From: an uncultured Cohaesibacter sp.
Lineage (GTDB): Bacteria; Pseudomonadota; Alphaproteobacteria; Rhizobiales; Cohaesibacteraceae
Length of the DNA: 64,000 bases
NCBI RefSeq assembly: GCF_963676275.1
Contig: NZ_OY781091.1
Location: 3,016,775 to 3,080,774 of the forward strand
Reading direction: 5' to 3'
This document shows positions 25,037-33,454 of this stretch, one piece after another. The position numbers and the translations under genes are program-made. A model generated the notes under the pieces. That model searched no databases. It was not told the origin of the DNA and saw only the letters and a list, made by a program, of their open reading frames with translations. Within the stretch, counting starts at the first letter, position 1. Each line of letters begins with the position of its first letter.

Positions 25037-25408
25037 ATGGATCGCATTATCCTCCGAGACCTCGCCTTCTTTGCCTATCACGGTGTTTTTGCAGAAGAAG
25101 CCACCCTCGGGCAGCGATTCTATTTCGATCTGGATTGCTATCTGGATCTCCGACCCGCCGGCCAAAGCGACGATGAAACAAAAACCGTGCGCTATGACTA
25201 TATCGTCAAGCGCGTAGAAAACATCGTTCAGAACCAGCGCTTCAAGCTGATTGAAGCCCTCGCAGAGGCCGTCGCCAAAGATCTGCTGACCCATTTTGCA
25301 GATCTGGACCATATCAGGATCAAGGTACGAAAACCGGAAGCCCCCATCCCCGCGATCATCAAAGACATAGCAGTGGAAATTACCAGAGACCGCAAGGATT
25401 ATGCATGA
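25037..25408 (+). CDS. folB: Dihydroneopterin aldolase
   Basis: The 123-residue enzyme cleaves 7,8-dihydroneopterin to 6-hydroxymethyl-dihydropterin and glycolaldehyde. The family start DRIILRDLAFFAYHGVFAEE and the catalytic-region YIVKRVEN and FKLIEALAEAVA segments are clear. It begins four bases after the folP stop and its stop codon overlaps the folK start as ATGA, so the three folate genes are coupled. Confidence 0.95.
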   Translation: MDRIILRDLAFFAYHGVFAEEATLGQRFYFDLDCYLDLRPAGQSDDETKTVRYDYIVKRVENIVQNQRFKLIEALAEAVAKDLLTHFADLDHIRIKVRKPEAPIPAIIKDIAVEITRDRKDYA

Positions 25409-25911
25409 TGAACAGCAGCGCATCGGAAACAGAGGTTTTCATCTCTCTGGGCGGCAATATAGGAGATCCGGCGATCACCATTGAAGACGCCCTTGCAACG
25501 CTTTCCTCCCGAAAAGGCGTGAGAGTCCTCTCTCGCTCGCCTTACTATATTACCCCGCCATGGGGCAAAACCGATCAGGCCGAATTCGTCAATGCCTGCG
25601 CCAAATTGAGGACCAGCCTCAGCCCGGCCGCACTGCTTGCGGTTTGCCTTTCCGTTGAAAAAAGCATGGGCCGCATCAGAAATGAGCATTGGGGACCACG
25701 TATTATCGACATTGACCTGCTGACCTATGGCGATGCCGTGGTGGATGAAGAGGATTTGAAAATCCCCCATCCCTATATCAGTGAACGGGCCTTTGTGCTG
25801 GTGCCCTTGCGCGATCTGGCCCCCGATTTTTCGCTCAATGGCGTATCGATTGATACCATGCTGGAAAATCTCGACGTGACAGGCATCAGCCAACTTGATA
25901 AGAATATGTAA
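25405..25911 (+). CDS. folK: 2-amino-4-hydroxy-6-hydroxymethyldihydropteridine pyrophosphokinase
   Basis: The 168-residue kinase activates hydroxymethyl-dihydropterin with ATP to give the substrate of FolP. It begins with the family motif FISLGGNIGDP, has SPYYITPPWG for pterin binding and the magnesium/ATP motif GPRIIDIDLL. A second ATG follows the first. It closes the folP-folB-folK operon, although an FMN reductase gene follows after 134 bp. Confidence 0.95.
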   Translation: MMNSSASETEVFISLGGNIGDPAITIEDALATLSSRKGVRVLSRSPYYITPPWGKTDQAEFVNACAKLRTSLSPAALLAVCLSVEKSMGRIRNEHWGPRIIDIDLLTYGDAVVDEEDLKIPHPYISERAFVLVPLRDLAPDFSLNGVSIDTMLENLDVTGISQLDKNM

Positions 25912-26045
25912 TATAACGGAGATTTCCGCCTTCCCTGCCCCATCGGGAAAACGGAGTATTCCCGCCCCTTCCAATGACAACCGGATGCCTGCTGCTGCAA
26001 GGCGTCTGGCATGCTTTGTTTCCTATCTCCCACAGGACAGAAAAA

Positions 26046-26597
26046 ATGACAAAAACAATCAAGATCACAGGTATTTGCGGCAGCTTGCGCGATGGTTCCT
26101 ATTCCCGCAGCCTGCTGGAAACCATGGCAAGCCTGCTGCCGGAAGGTAGCCAGTTTAACAGCCTCGATATCGGAGCCATCCCGCATTACAATCAGGATCT
26201 GGACACGGCAAAGGGCCCGGAAGCCGTTTTGCAGGGGCGCAAGCTGATTGCTGAAAGCGACGCAGTGTTGATCACCCTGCCCGAATTCAACCATGGTATT
26301 CCCGGCGTGCTGAAAAACGCCCTCGACTGGCTTTCCCGCCCAGCCTTCACCAGTTGTTTCACCAACAAGCCGGTTCTGTTTGCCACCATCGCGCCGGGCC
26401 CTCTTGGTGGTGTCAGGGCGCAATATCAGATGCGCGAAACCCTGTCTTCCATGCGCTGCAAGATGTTGCCGCTGGCCGAGATTGCCGTCACCTTCGCAGC
26501 CCAGAAATTCCCCGACGGCAAGCTGGTCGACGAGCCGACGAGACAGCATCTGCAAACCGTCATCGACTCCCTGCTTGAACAGGCAGAACTGAACTGA
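26046..26597 (+). CDS. NADPH-dependent FMN reductase-like flavoprotein
   Basis: The 183-residue flavodoxin-fold protein has the FMN phosphate loop GSLRDGSYSRSL and the segment PEFNHGIPGVLKNALDWLSR that is typical of NADPH:FMN/quinone/chromate reductases (ChrR/ArsH-like group). AGGA ends about eight bases before ATG 26046; the longer open frame from 25974 is rejected because the flavin loop then sits far from the N-terminus. Physiological substrate is unknown; quinone or azo reduction is common in the family. It converges on the ion-channel gene with only three bases between. Confidence 0.88.
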   Translation: MTKTIKITGICGSLRDGSYSRSLLETMASLLPEGSQFNSLDIGAIPHYNQDLDTAKGPEAVLQGRKLIAESDAVLITLPEFNHGIPGVLKNALDWLSRPAFTSCFTNKPVLFATIAPGPLGGVRAQYQMRETLSSMRCKMLPLAEIAVTFAAQKFPDGKLVDEPTRQHLQTVIDSLLEQAELN

Positions 26598-26600
26598 AAA

Positions 26601-27035
26601 TCAGAAATGATGCTTGGCAGCAAACGGTCCATACCGTTTGCTCGCCCCGATGAGATAGGCCGTTGACCAGCCGATATAGATGAAGCCGGCAATGCCTTCC
26701 AGAGCGCCCAGAATGCGCCATTGCTCCGACAGGATGATGTCACCATAGCCAAGGGTGGAAAAGGTGACGGTGGAGAAATAGAGCGCCTCGTCAAAATCTC
26801 CCAATGCCCCGACGGCCCAGTATGTCACCGCCCAGACCCAGATCTGCAAGGCATGGACGATGAAAACGCCAAGCACGGTGGCAACCATCAGCCACATCTT
26901 GCGGTAATGAATGGCGATATTCGACCAGATATGGGCCAGAATGCGCACCCGGTTGAAAACCTCGATGAGCCCGAGCATCTGCACGAAGACGCAGGCGGTG
27001 ATCACCAGACATCCAACCAAAAGACTGATCAGCAT
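26601..27035 (-). CDS. Two-transmembrane potassium-channel-like protein
   Basis: The 144-residue membrane protein has N-terminal hydrophobic helices (3-24 and 47-70) and a pore region in which STLGYGD (93-99) is the potassium selectivity filter, followed by a last helix (108-130). No cytoplasmic RCK domain or cyclic-nucleotide domain is present, so gating cannot be deduced. The start is ATG 27035, which has GGGGAGAG upstream, rather than ATG 27065. Genes of this type in bacteria encode small ion channels of unproven physiological role. Confidence 0.85.
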   Translation of the reverse strand: MLISLLVGCLVITACVFVQMLGLIEVFNRVRILAHIWSNIAIHYRKMWLMVATVLGVFIVHALQIWVWAVTYWAVGALGDFDEALYFSTVTFSTLGYGDIILSEQWRILGALEGIAGFIYIGWSTAYLIGASKRYGPFAAKHHF

Positions 27036-27146
27036 TCTTCTCTCCCCTTCAAGACTGGCCTTCATTACAGGCCTTCAAGACTGGTAGCCCTCAATCCCCG
27101 TCGGATGCCGGAGCCACCTCTTTCCCCCTTGCGGCAGCCTAGCAAC

Positions 27147-27178
27147 AAAAAGTCGCGCTTCAGTAAATGAAGCGCGAC
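27147..27178 (-). terminator. Rho-independent terminator of pccB
   Basis: GTCGCGCTTCA (27152-27162) and TGAAGCGCGAC (27168-27178) form a perfect 11-bp stem with a 5-nt loop. On the minus strand it is followed by five T (A-run 27147-27151). It lies 43 bp after the pccB stop codon. Confidence 0.9.
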
Positions 27179-27220
27179 ATGAAACAATAACGCACGGATT
27201 TCAACGGACAAAATCACGCA

Positions 27221-28753
27221 TCAAAGCGGAATATTGTCATGCTTCTTCCATGGATTTTCCAACCGCTTGTTGCGCAGCATCCTCAGCGCCCGGGCCACCC
27301 GCAACCGTGTGCGGTGGGGCATGATCACCTCATCGATGAAGCCTCGCTCGGCAGCCACGAAGGGCGACAGGAACCGATCCTCATAATCCTTGGTATGCTT
27401 GGCGATCTTTTCGGGATCATTGAGATCCTTGCGGAATATGATCTCGACGGCTCCCTTGGCCCCCATGACCGCAATCTGGGCCGTTGGCCAGGCATAATTC
27501 ACATCGCCGCGCAAATGCTTGGACCCCATCACATCATAGGCGCCACCATAGGCCTTGCGGGTGATAACCGTCACCTTGGGCACCGTGGCCTCGGCATAGG
27601 CAAACAGCAGCTTGGCTCCATGCTTGATCAGGCCGCCATATTCCTGATCGGTACCGGGCAGGAAACCGGGCACGTCAACCAGCGTGACCACCGGAATTTC
27701 GAAGGCATCGCAGAAGCGCACGAAACGCGCAGCCTTGCGCGAGCAATCGCAGTCCAGCACCCCGGCCAGAACCATCGGCTGGTTGGCAACGATCCCGATC
27801 GTGCGCCCTTCCATGCGCCCGAAGCCAACGATGATATTGCGGGCGAAATTTTCCTGAACCTCGAAAAAGTCGCCTTCATCGACCATTTTCAGGATCAGTT
27901 CCTTCATGTCATATGGCTTGTTCGGATTGCTGGGCACCAGCGTATCGAGCGAGGGCTCCTCCCGGTCCCATGGATCGTAATTATCCAGCAATGGCGGCTC
28001 GGAGAAATTGTTCGCAGGCAGGAAGTCGATCAGCCGTCGCATCTGGAACAGGGCTTCGACATCATCATCATAGGCACCATCGGCAATCGATGATTTGGTC
28101 GTATGCACGGAGGCCCCGCCCAGCTGCTCGGAGGTCACCTCTTCATTCGTCACCGTCTTGACCACTTCCGGGCCGGTCACGAACATGTAGGAACGATCCC
28201 GCACCATGAAGATGAAATCGGTCATCGCCGGCGAGTAAACATCCCCACCCGCACATGGCCCCATGATCAGCGATATCTGCGGAATAACGCCAGACGACAT
28301 CACATTGCGCTGGAAAACCTCGCCATAGCCGCCAAGCGCATCGACGCCCTCCTGAATGCGCGCCCCGCCAGCATCAAACAGACCGATGATCGGCGCCCGG
28401 CTTTTCAGGGCCATATCCTGAATCTTGATGATCTTCTGCGCATGGGTCCATGAAAGAGACCCGCCCAGCACCGTGAAATCCTTGGCGAAAATATAAACGA
28501 TCCGGCCATTGACCGTGCCCCAGCCGGTCACGACACCATCGCCAGGCATCTTGACCTTTTCCATGCCGAAATCGGTGCATTTATGCTGCACATACATGTC
28601 GAACTCTTCAAAAGACCCTTCATCCAGAAAGATCTCGATACGTTCGCGCGCTGTCAGTTTGCCACGGCCATGCTGCGCATCCACGCGTTCCTGGCCACCT
28701 CCCAAGCGGGCCTGTTCGCGGCGTTTTTCAAGCTCGGCAATTACAGTTTTCAT
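27221..28753 (-). CDS. pccB: Propionyl-CoA carboxylase, carboxyltransferase beta subunit
   Basis: The 510-residue carboxyltransferase accepts the carboxyl group from biotin on PccA and transfers it to propionyl-CoA. It shows [41 protein letters not shown], and the C-terminal [19 protein letters not shown] of the crotonase-like fold. GAGGG lies upstream of the ATG. It is separated from pccA by folP-folB-folK, an FMN reductase and a channel gene, so the two subunits are made from different transcripts on the same strand. Confidence 0.96.
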   Translation of the reverse strand: MKTVIAELEKRREQARLGGGQERVDAQHGRGKLTARERIEIFLDEGSFEEFDMYVQHKCTDFGMEKVKMPGDGVVTGWGTVNGRIVYIFAKDFTVLGGSLSWTHAQKIIKIQDMALKSRAPIIGLFDAGGARIQEGVDALGGYGEVFQRNVMSSGVIPQISLIMGPCAGGDVYSPAMTDFIFMVRDRSYMFVTGPEVVKTVTNEEVTSEQLGGASVHTTKSSIADGAYDDDVEALFQMRRLIDFLPANNFSEPPLLDNYDPWDREEPSLDTLVPSNPNKPYDMKELILKMVDEGDFFEVQENFARNIIVGFGRMEGRTIGIVANQPMVLAGVLDCDCSRKAARFVRFCDAFEIPVVTLVDVPGFLPGTDQEYGGLIKHGAKLLFAYAEATVPKVTVITRKAYGGAYDVMGSKHLRGDVNYAWPTAQIAVMGAKGAVEIIFRKDLNDPEKIAKHTKDYEDRFLSPFVAAERGFIDEVIMPHRTRLRVARALRMLRNKRLENPWKKHDNIPL

Positions 28754-29103
28754 GACAAGGAGCCCTCAGAAAGTTATGTTCCCCGGCACCGCTGCGCCCC
28801 TCCCAGAATGATCGCTATGCAATCACGGCGCAGACAATAACCAACCATCAGACAGGCATCGGCATATCGCCCGAGCGCTGCAGGCTTAAGGGCTAACACA
28901 TATATTTTGAGGCAAATAGCTGGTAGATCGGATGAAACGATCAGAGAATAGTCTTAGGCGATAAGCACAAGACAGCGTCAGGCAGGCAGAAATGCTCCCC
29001 GAAGCTCTCGCAAGCATCAGGCAGGAATTCCAGCTAGAAAATCTGGCAAGAAAAGCAGCAAAGGCAACTGTACGGCCATTGCTGCAAGACGAGTGGCGCA
29101 AGA
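28754..29103. other. Intergenic stretch between pccB and the ATP12 chaperone gene
   Basis: About 350 bp with no supported gene. CAGGCAGG occurs twice (near 28980 and 29019), which is probably chance. It should hold the pccB promoter, but none is convincing by eye; a plus-strand open frame (28992-29309) is a shadow of the chaperone gene. Confidence 0.4.
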
Positions 29104-29946
29104 CTAGTGACGCAAGGCAGCCAGAACCAGCACGGCGGCGTCGAACTCGGCGCGCCGGAATTGCCGCCGCTTGCTTGCCTCTTCATCCTCGCCCCACAGC
29201 TCGATATTCCAGTCTTCATCCACCATGGCGGCATTCCAGACCGCATCGGGCCCCAGAAAGCCATCCCAGAGCGCGAAGGCCAGCAGCGCCGAGCCGGTCA
29301 GCGTCATGATGGAATGCACCGCACCCAGCTGGAAGATATCCAGATCGGCCCACAGGCGCCTCAGGCTCACCCCCATCACCGGAGACTGCTCGACAGCCAG
29401 AATGCCACTGGCCTGCACGAAACGGCCTCCCAGAGCCTCTTCTGCCCGATCAAGCACCGGATGCCAATGTTCTTTCTGCCGCAGCACAAGCCGCTCAGGG
29501 TGGGTCGCCGGATAGCAGATGAAATCATTATTGAGATAGGAGACGATCTCGTCGATCATCGCCCCGCGCGATGCCTCAACGCCATCGATGGTGGAATTGA
29601 CCAAGCGGGTCAGCGGCATAAGCGCAGGATTGATTTCCTTTTCCTGCGCCTCCCACTCGGCCACAAGCGCTTCTGCGAGCGCGCGACTGGGCACAGTGAT
29701 GGCCTTCTTGGCTGGGCTTTTGACCTTGCGTCCGTCCAGCAGCACGCCAAACAGCACCTCGCCCCTGTCGCCCGTCTCTTCGCCAAGGCTGGCGGCCTTG
29801 TAGAAGCGTTTGGGCAAAGGCGTTTTCGCCGCTTCCTTGGAACGCATCATGGGGTTTTCGGTGCTATCCTTCTGGCCGGGTGCAAAATCACCAAAGATCG
29901 CACCGAACTGCTCGCGCGGTTCCTTGCCCTTGTCCATGTCAGCCAT
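29104..29946 (-). CDS. ATP12-family F1-ATPase assembly chaperone
   Basis: The 280-residue homologue of mitochondrial Atp12 binds the alpha subunit of F1-ATPase during assembly. It has the family core TRLVNSTIDGVEASRGAMIDEIVSYLNNDFICY and VMGVSLRRLWADLDIFQLGAVHSIMTLTGSALLAFAL. A charged N-terminal extension of about 35 residues precedes the conserved domain. It is the last gene of the minus-strand group that begins with degP; in Hyphomicrobiales this order, ending with the phosphatase and ATP12 genes, is common. Confidence 0.92.
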   Translation of the reverse strand: MADMDKGKEPREQFGAIFGDFAPGQKDSTENPMMRSKEAAKTPLPKRFYKAASLGEETGDRGEVLFGVLLDGRKVKSPAKKAITVPSRALAEALVAEWEAQEKEINPALMPLTRLVNSTIDGVEASRGAMIDEIVSYLNNDFICYPATHPERLVLRQKEHWHPVLDRAEEALGGRFVQASGILAVEQSPVMGVSLRRLWADLDIFQLGAVHSIMTLTGSALLAFALWDGFLGPDAVWNAAMVDEDWNIELWGEDEEASKRRQFRRAEFDAAVLVLAALRH

Positions 29947-29976
29947 CAGAAAGTCCCGTTCATTATCTTGCGTTTG

Positions 29977-30639
29977 TCAAAGCCGACCCAACAGGGCATG
30001 CAGCGCCGGATAGTCATCGACAATATGCGCAGCACCGGCATCTCTCAACACGTCTGAAGTATGATAGCCCCAGCTGACGCCGATGCTTCTGACCTTGGCA
30101 TTGGCAGCCATTTCCATGTCATAGCTGGTATCACCGATCATATAGGTGTCTTGTGCCTGCACGCCGGTCTGTTCCATCGCTTGCAGGATCATGCCCGGAT
30201 GGGGCTTGGATGGCGCCCTGTCTGCGGTCTGGACCGTTACAAACAGATCATGCCAGCCATAGCAGTCAAACAGATGCAGCACCCCGCGATAGGCCTTGCC
30301 GGTGGCAATGCCCAGCAGCACATCGCTTTGCTTTGCCAAAGCTTCGATCGCTTCCCTCGCGCCATCATAAAGCAGTTCGATGGCCTCTCCGCTCGCCCGC
30401 TTGGCGATGACATAATCCTTGTAGCTTTCCACCACCGCAGCATTGGCGCTGCTGCTGAGTTCCGGAGCCAGCTTATGAACCGCTTCAGGCAGCGACAGGC
30501 CGATGATCGAGCGCGTTGCATCTGCCGTAGGTGGCGTCAGGTCATGCTTGCCAAAGGCATGATCCATGCCCTCGACAATCGTATGCTGGCTATCCACCAG
30601 CGTACCGTCGCAATCAAAGATGAAGAGTTTGAGGCTCAT
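29977..30639 (-). CDS. HAD-family phosphatase (phosphoglycolate phosphatase-like)
   Basis: The 220-residue hydrolase has the nucleophile motif DCDGTLVDS (Asp9 and Asp11), a helical cap, the Lys motif in SKPHPGMI and the acidic motif GDTSYDMEMAANA. It resembles phosphoglycolate phosphatases and beta-phosphoglucomutase-type HADs; its substrate cannot be fixed. The gene starts 58 bp after the pseudouridine synthase and 30 bp before the ATP12 gene, in the same transcription unit. Confidence 0.9.
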   Translation of the reverse strand: MSLKLFIFDCDGTLVDSQHTIVEGMDHAFGKHDLTPPTADATRSIIGLSLPEAVHKLAPELSSSANAAVVESYKDYVIAKRASGEAIELLYDGAREAIEALAKQSDVLLGIATGKAYRGVLHLFDCYGWHDLFVTVQTADRAPSKPHPGMILQAMEQTGVQAQDTYMIGDTSYDMEMAANAKVRSIGVSWGYHTSDVLRDAGAAHIVDDYPALHALLGRL

Positions 30640-30697
30640 GAGACCGGATCCTCAGGCTAGCAGAAAAGAAATAGTAAATTGGACGAGAGAGCTGCGA

Positions 30698-31711
30698 TCA
30701 GTCTTCCGCGCCAAGCTCATCCTCGATCTCGGGATCATAGGCCGCTTCGTCAAAGCCGAGCAGATTCCAGCTCTGCTGCATATGCGAGGGCAGCGGAGCG
30801 CTGACATCGAGAATGCCCCCCTTGGGATGGGGAATGCGGATGCGGCGGGCATGCAGATGCAGTTTCTTCTGGATGCCGCCGGGAAATTCCCAATTCTCGA
30901 TATTGAAATATTTCGGATCACCAATGATCGGACATTCCATATAGGCGGTATGCACACGCAGCTGATGGGTGCGTCCGGTAACCGGCTTGAGCACCAGCCA
31001 CGACATTTTCTGCCCCGATGTCTCAACCACCGAATAATGGGTCACCGCATGCTGTGCGCCATCATCGCCATGGCGGGCAATGCGCATGCGATCGCCGTCT
31101 TCGGCCTGATATTTGGCCAGATAGGTCGAAATCCGCGCCTGATGCGGCTTGGGCACACCGCGCACCAGCGCCCAGTAGGTTTTCTGCGTCGAGCGTTCGC
31201 GAAAGGCCTTCGTCAGCGCCATCGCCACGGACCGCTTGCGCGCCACGACGAGAACCCCGGACGTGTCCCGGTCCAGCCGATGCACGAGGCGCGGCTTCTG
31301 GTCATTCTTGTCGCGCAGAGCCTCAAGCATGCCATCCACATGGCGGCTCATGCCCGAACCGCCCTGCACAGCCAGCCCGGCTGGCTTGTTGATGACAAAC
31401 AGATCCTTGTCTTCATACAGCATGATCGACTTGAGAAAATCGCCATCATCATCGGATGCGCGCGGCATGGCCCGCTTCGGCGCAGCACTCTGGGATTTCT
31501 CATCCGTCGCAAGAGGCGGTATGCGCACCTCCTGCCCCTTCATCAGGCGCGCATTCGTTTTCACCCGCTTGCCATCGACACGCACCTGTCCGGTGCGCAG
31601 CAATTTCTGCAACTGGCCAAAGGAAAGCCCCGGATAATGCTCCTTGAACCAACGGTCCAGACGCAGTCCGTCCTCATCCCCTGTCACTTCGCGAATCTGA
31701 ATGGTTGCCAT
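30698..31711 (-). CDS. RluA-family pseudouridine synthase (RluC-like)
   Basis: The 337-residue RNA-modifying enzyme has an N-terminal S4-like RNA-binding domain (LRLDRWFKEHYPGLSFGQLQKLLRTGQVRVDGKRVK) and a catalytic domain with Asp147 in HRLDRDTSGVLV and the ending LKPVTGRTHQLRVHTA. By length and domain order it is nearest to RluC, which makes pseudouridines in 23S rRNA. It starts 18 bp after crcB. Confidence 0.9.
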   Translation of the reverse strand: MATIQIREVTGDEDGLRLDRWFKEHYPGLSFGQLQKLLRTGQVRVDGKRVKTNARLMKGQEVRIPPLATDEKSQSAAPKRAMPRASDDDGDFLKSIMLYEDKDLFVINKPAGLAVQGGSGMSRHVDGMLEALRDKNDQKPRLVHRLDRDTSGVLVVARKRSVAMALTKAFRERSTQKTYWALVRGVPKPHQARISTYLAKYQAEDGDRMRIARHGDDGAQHAVTHYSVVETSGQKMSWLVLKPVTGRTHQLRVHTAYMECPIIGDPKYFNIENWEFPGGIQKKLHLHARRIRIPHPKGGILDVSAPLPSHMQQSWNLLGFDEAAYDPEIEDELGAED

Positions 31712-31729
31712 TCGATCAAACTTTCTTTC

Positions 31730-32107
31730 TCACACCAGCGCGCGGGCTGCCGATAGCCCTGCAAAGAGCGCCACAATACCGCCCGCCAGCGAGATTGCAA
31801 TATAAAACAGCGCCAGACCGGATTGCCCGCGCTCGGTCATTGTCACAATGTCGAGGGAAAAGGTGGAAAAGGTGGTAAAGCCCCCCAGCAGCCCCGTCGT
31901 CAGCAACAGGCGCAATTCCGTGCTCGCGCTGAAGCGCACGGCGAGGAAATGAATGAGCAGCCCCATGAAGAAGGATCCCGCAACATTGCAAATCAGGGTG
32001 CCATAAGGCAGTCCGCTGCCAAAGGAGCGCAGCGCGGCCAAACCGACAAGATGCCGCAGACTTGCCCCGCAAGCGCCGCCAATGGCAACAAAAATAAATT
32101 GGCTCAT
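31730..32107 (-). CDS. crcB: Fluoride ion channel CrcB/Fluc
   Basis: The 125-residue four-helix membrane protein exports fluoride as a dual-topology dimer. The motifs FVAIGGACGASLRH, NVAGSFFMGLL and TGLLGGFTTFSTFS, whose Asn, Phe box and Thr-rich segment line the pore, are present. The start is ATG 32107, overlapping the rarA stop as ATGA; the longer frame from 32137 is unneeded. Being inside an operon with no leader, it lacks room for the fluoride riboswitch that controls crcB in some bacteria. Confidence 0.94.
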   Translation of the reverse strand: MSQFIFVAIGGACGASLRHLVGLAALRSFGSGLPYGTLICNVAGSFFMGLLIHFLAVRFSASTELRLLLTTGLLGGFTTFSTFSLDIVTMTERGQSGLALFYIAISLAGGIVALFAGLSAARALV

Positions 32108-33447
32108 TTGTTTCTTTCCATTCTCAGTCTGGACCAATAATCCAGACGTTTTCTCAATTCCCGCTCGAAACCGCGTTCCACCGGCTCATAGAAGACTTTC
32201 CGCCCCATCGCTTCAGGAAAATAGTCCTGACCGGAAAAGGCGTCCGGCTCATCATGATCATAGCGATAACCATCGCCATAGCCCTGCTCCGCCATGAATT
32301 TGGTCGGGGCATTGAGAATATGTTTTGGTGGAGGCAGGGAGCCTCCGCGTTTGGCGGCATCCATGGCCGCAGCAAAGGCCAGATAGCCCTTGTTGGATTT
32401 CGGTGCCGTGGCGAGATAGATCGCCAGTTGGGAGAGCGCATAATAGCCTTCAGGAGCACCGATCAGCTGGAATGCCTCGCGCGCGGCCTGAGCCTGCACC
32501 AGCGCATTCGGATCAGCCAGCCCGATATCTTCCGAAGCCATCACCGTCATGCGCCTGAGGATATATAACGGATCTTCCCCGGCATCAAGCATGCGACACA
32601 TATAGTAGAGCGCGGCATCCGGATCGGAACCACGAATGGACTTATGAAAAGCCGAAATGAGATTATAGTGCCCCTCGGCGGACTTGTCATAGACGGGGGC
32701 ACGGCGTTGCAGAATGCGGCCCAACTGCTCGGGAGTGAAGATCTCGCCCTCATGAGCGGCTCGCCAGACTTCCTGCGCCAGAGTGAGAGACGAACGGCCA
32801 TCCCCGTCAGCCATGCGGACCAGCGCCTTGCGGGCCTCTTCATCCAGTGGCAGCGCCTTGCCAAGCGCCGCTTCGGCGCGGCTGAGCAACAGCCCGATGG
32901 CCTCATCATCAAGGCTCTGGAAAGTCAGCACCTGCGAGCGCGACAAAAGCGCGGCATTGAGTTCAAAGGAAGGATTTTCAGTCGTCGCCCCGACCAGAAT
33001 CACAGTCCCGTCTTCCATCACGGGCAGAAAGCTGTCCTGCTGGGCCTTGTTGAAGCGATGGATCTCATCGACAAACAGCAGGGTTGTCTTGCCCATCCGG
33101 CGCCGGTCTCGCGCTGCTTCGAAAACTTTCTTGAGATCGGCAACGCCGGAAAAGATAGCTGAAATCTGTTCGAAATGCAGATCGGTCCCGTCCGCCAGCA
33201 ACCGCGCCACCGTGGTCTTGCCGGTGCCCGGGGGCCCCCAGAGGATGAGACAACCCAGCGAGCCGCTGTTGAGCATGCGGGTCAAGGTGCCATCCGGCCC
33301 GACCAGATGCTGCTGCCCGACGACATCTTCAAGTTTTGCAGGCCGCAGCAGATCGGCAAGAGGCCGGGAAGCGCCCTCCCCGGTCCCATCATGTCTTTTG
33401 GCAGAGCCGGAAACCTCCAGCCCTGCATTTTCAAATAAATTGCTCAC
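32104..33447 (-). CDS. rarA: Replication-associated recombination protein A (AAA ATPase)
   Basis: The 447-residue AAA+ ATPase (MgsA/Mgs1/WRNIP1 family) acts at stalled replication forks. It has Walker A GPPGTGKTT, Walker B LLFVDEIHRFNKAQQD, the sensor GATTENPSFELN and the C-terminal tetramer domain. The GTG at 33447 is preferred because it gives the usual N-terminus SNLFENAGL and sits seven bases after the degP stop; the open frame from 33501 overlaps degP. It is coupled to crcB downstream by a four-base overlap. Confidence 0.92.
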   Translation of the reverse strand: MSNLFENAGLEVSGSAKRHDGTGEGASRPLADLLRPAKLEDVVGQQHLVGPDGTLTRMLNSGSLGCLILWGPPGTGKTTVARLLADGTDLHFEQISAIFSGVADLKKVFEAARDRRRMGKTTLLFVDEIHRFNKAQQDSFLPVMEDGTVILVGATTENPSFELNAALLSRSQVLTFQSLDDEAIGLLLSRAEAALGKALPLDEEARKALVRMADGDGRSSLTLAQEVWRAAHEGEIFTPEQLGRILQRRAPVYDKSAEGHYNLISAFHKSIRGSDPDAALYYMCRMLDAGEDPLYILRRMTVMASEDIGLADPNALVQAQAAREAFQLIGAPEGYYALSQLAIYLATAPKSNKGYLAFAAAMDAAKRGGSLPPPKHILNAPTKFMAEQGYGDGYRYDHDEPDAFSGQDYFPEAMGRKVFYEPVERGFERELRKRLDYWSRLRMERNK

Positions 33448-33454
33448 TTCAATC

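Noticed and set aside
28992-29309. Plus-strand open frame rich in Arg and Pro
   Set aside because: It overlaps the ATP12 chaperone gene on the other strand and is of low complexity, as expected for a shadow frame.
32101-32137. Fluoride riboswitch before crcB
   Set aside because: The gene overlaps rarA by four bases, so there is no leader that could hold a riboswitch.
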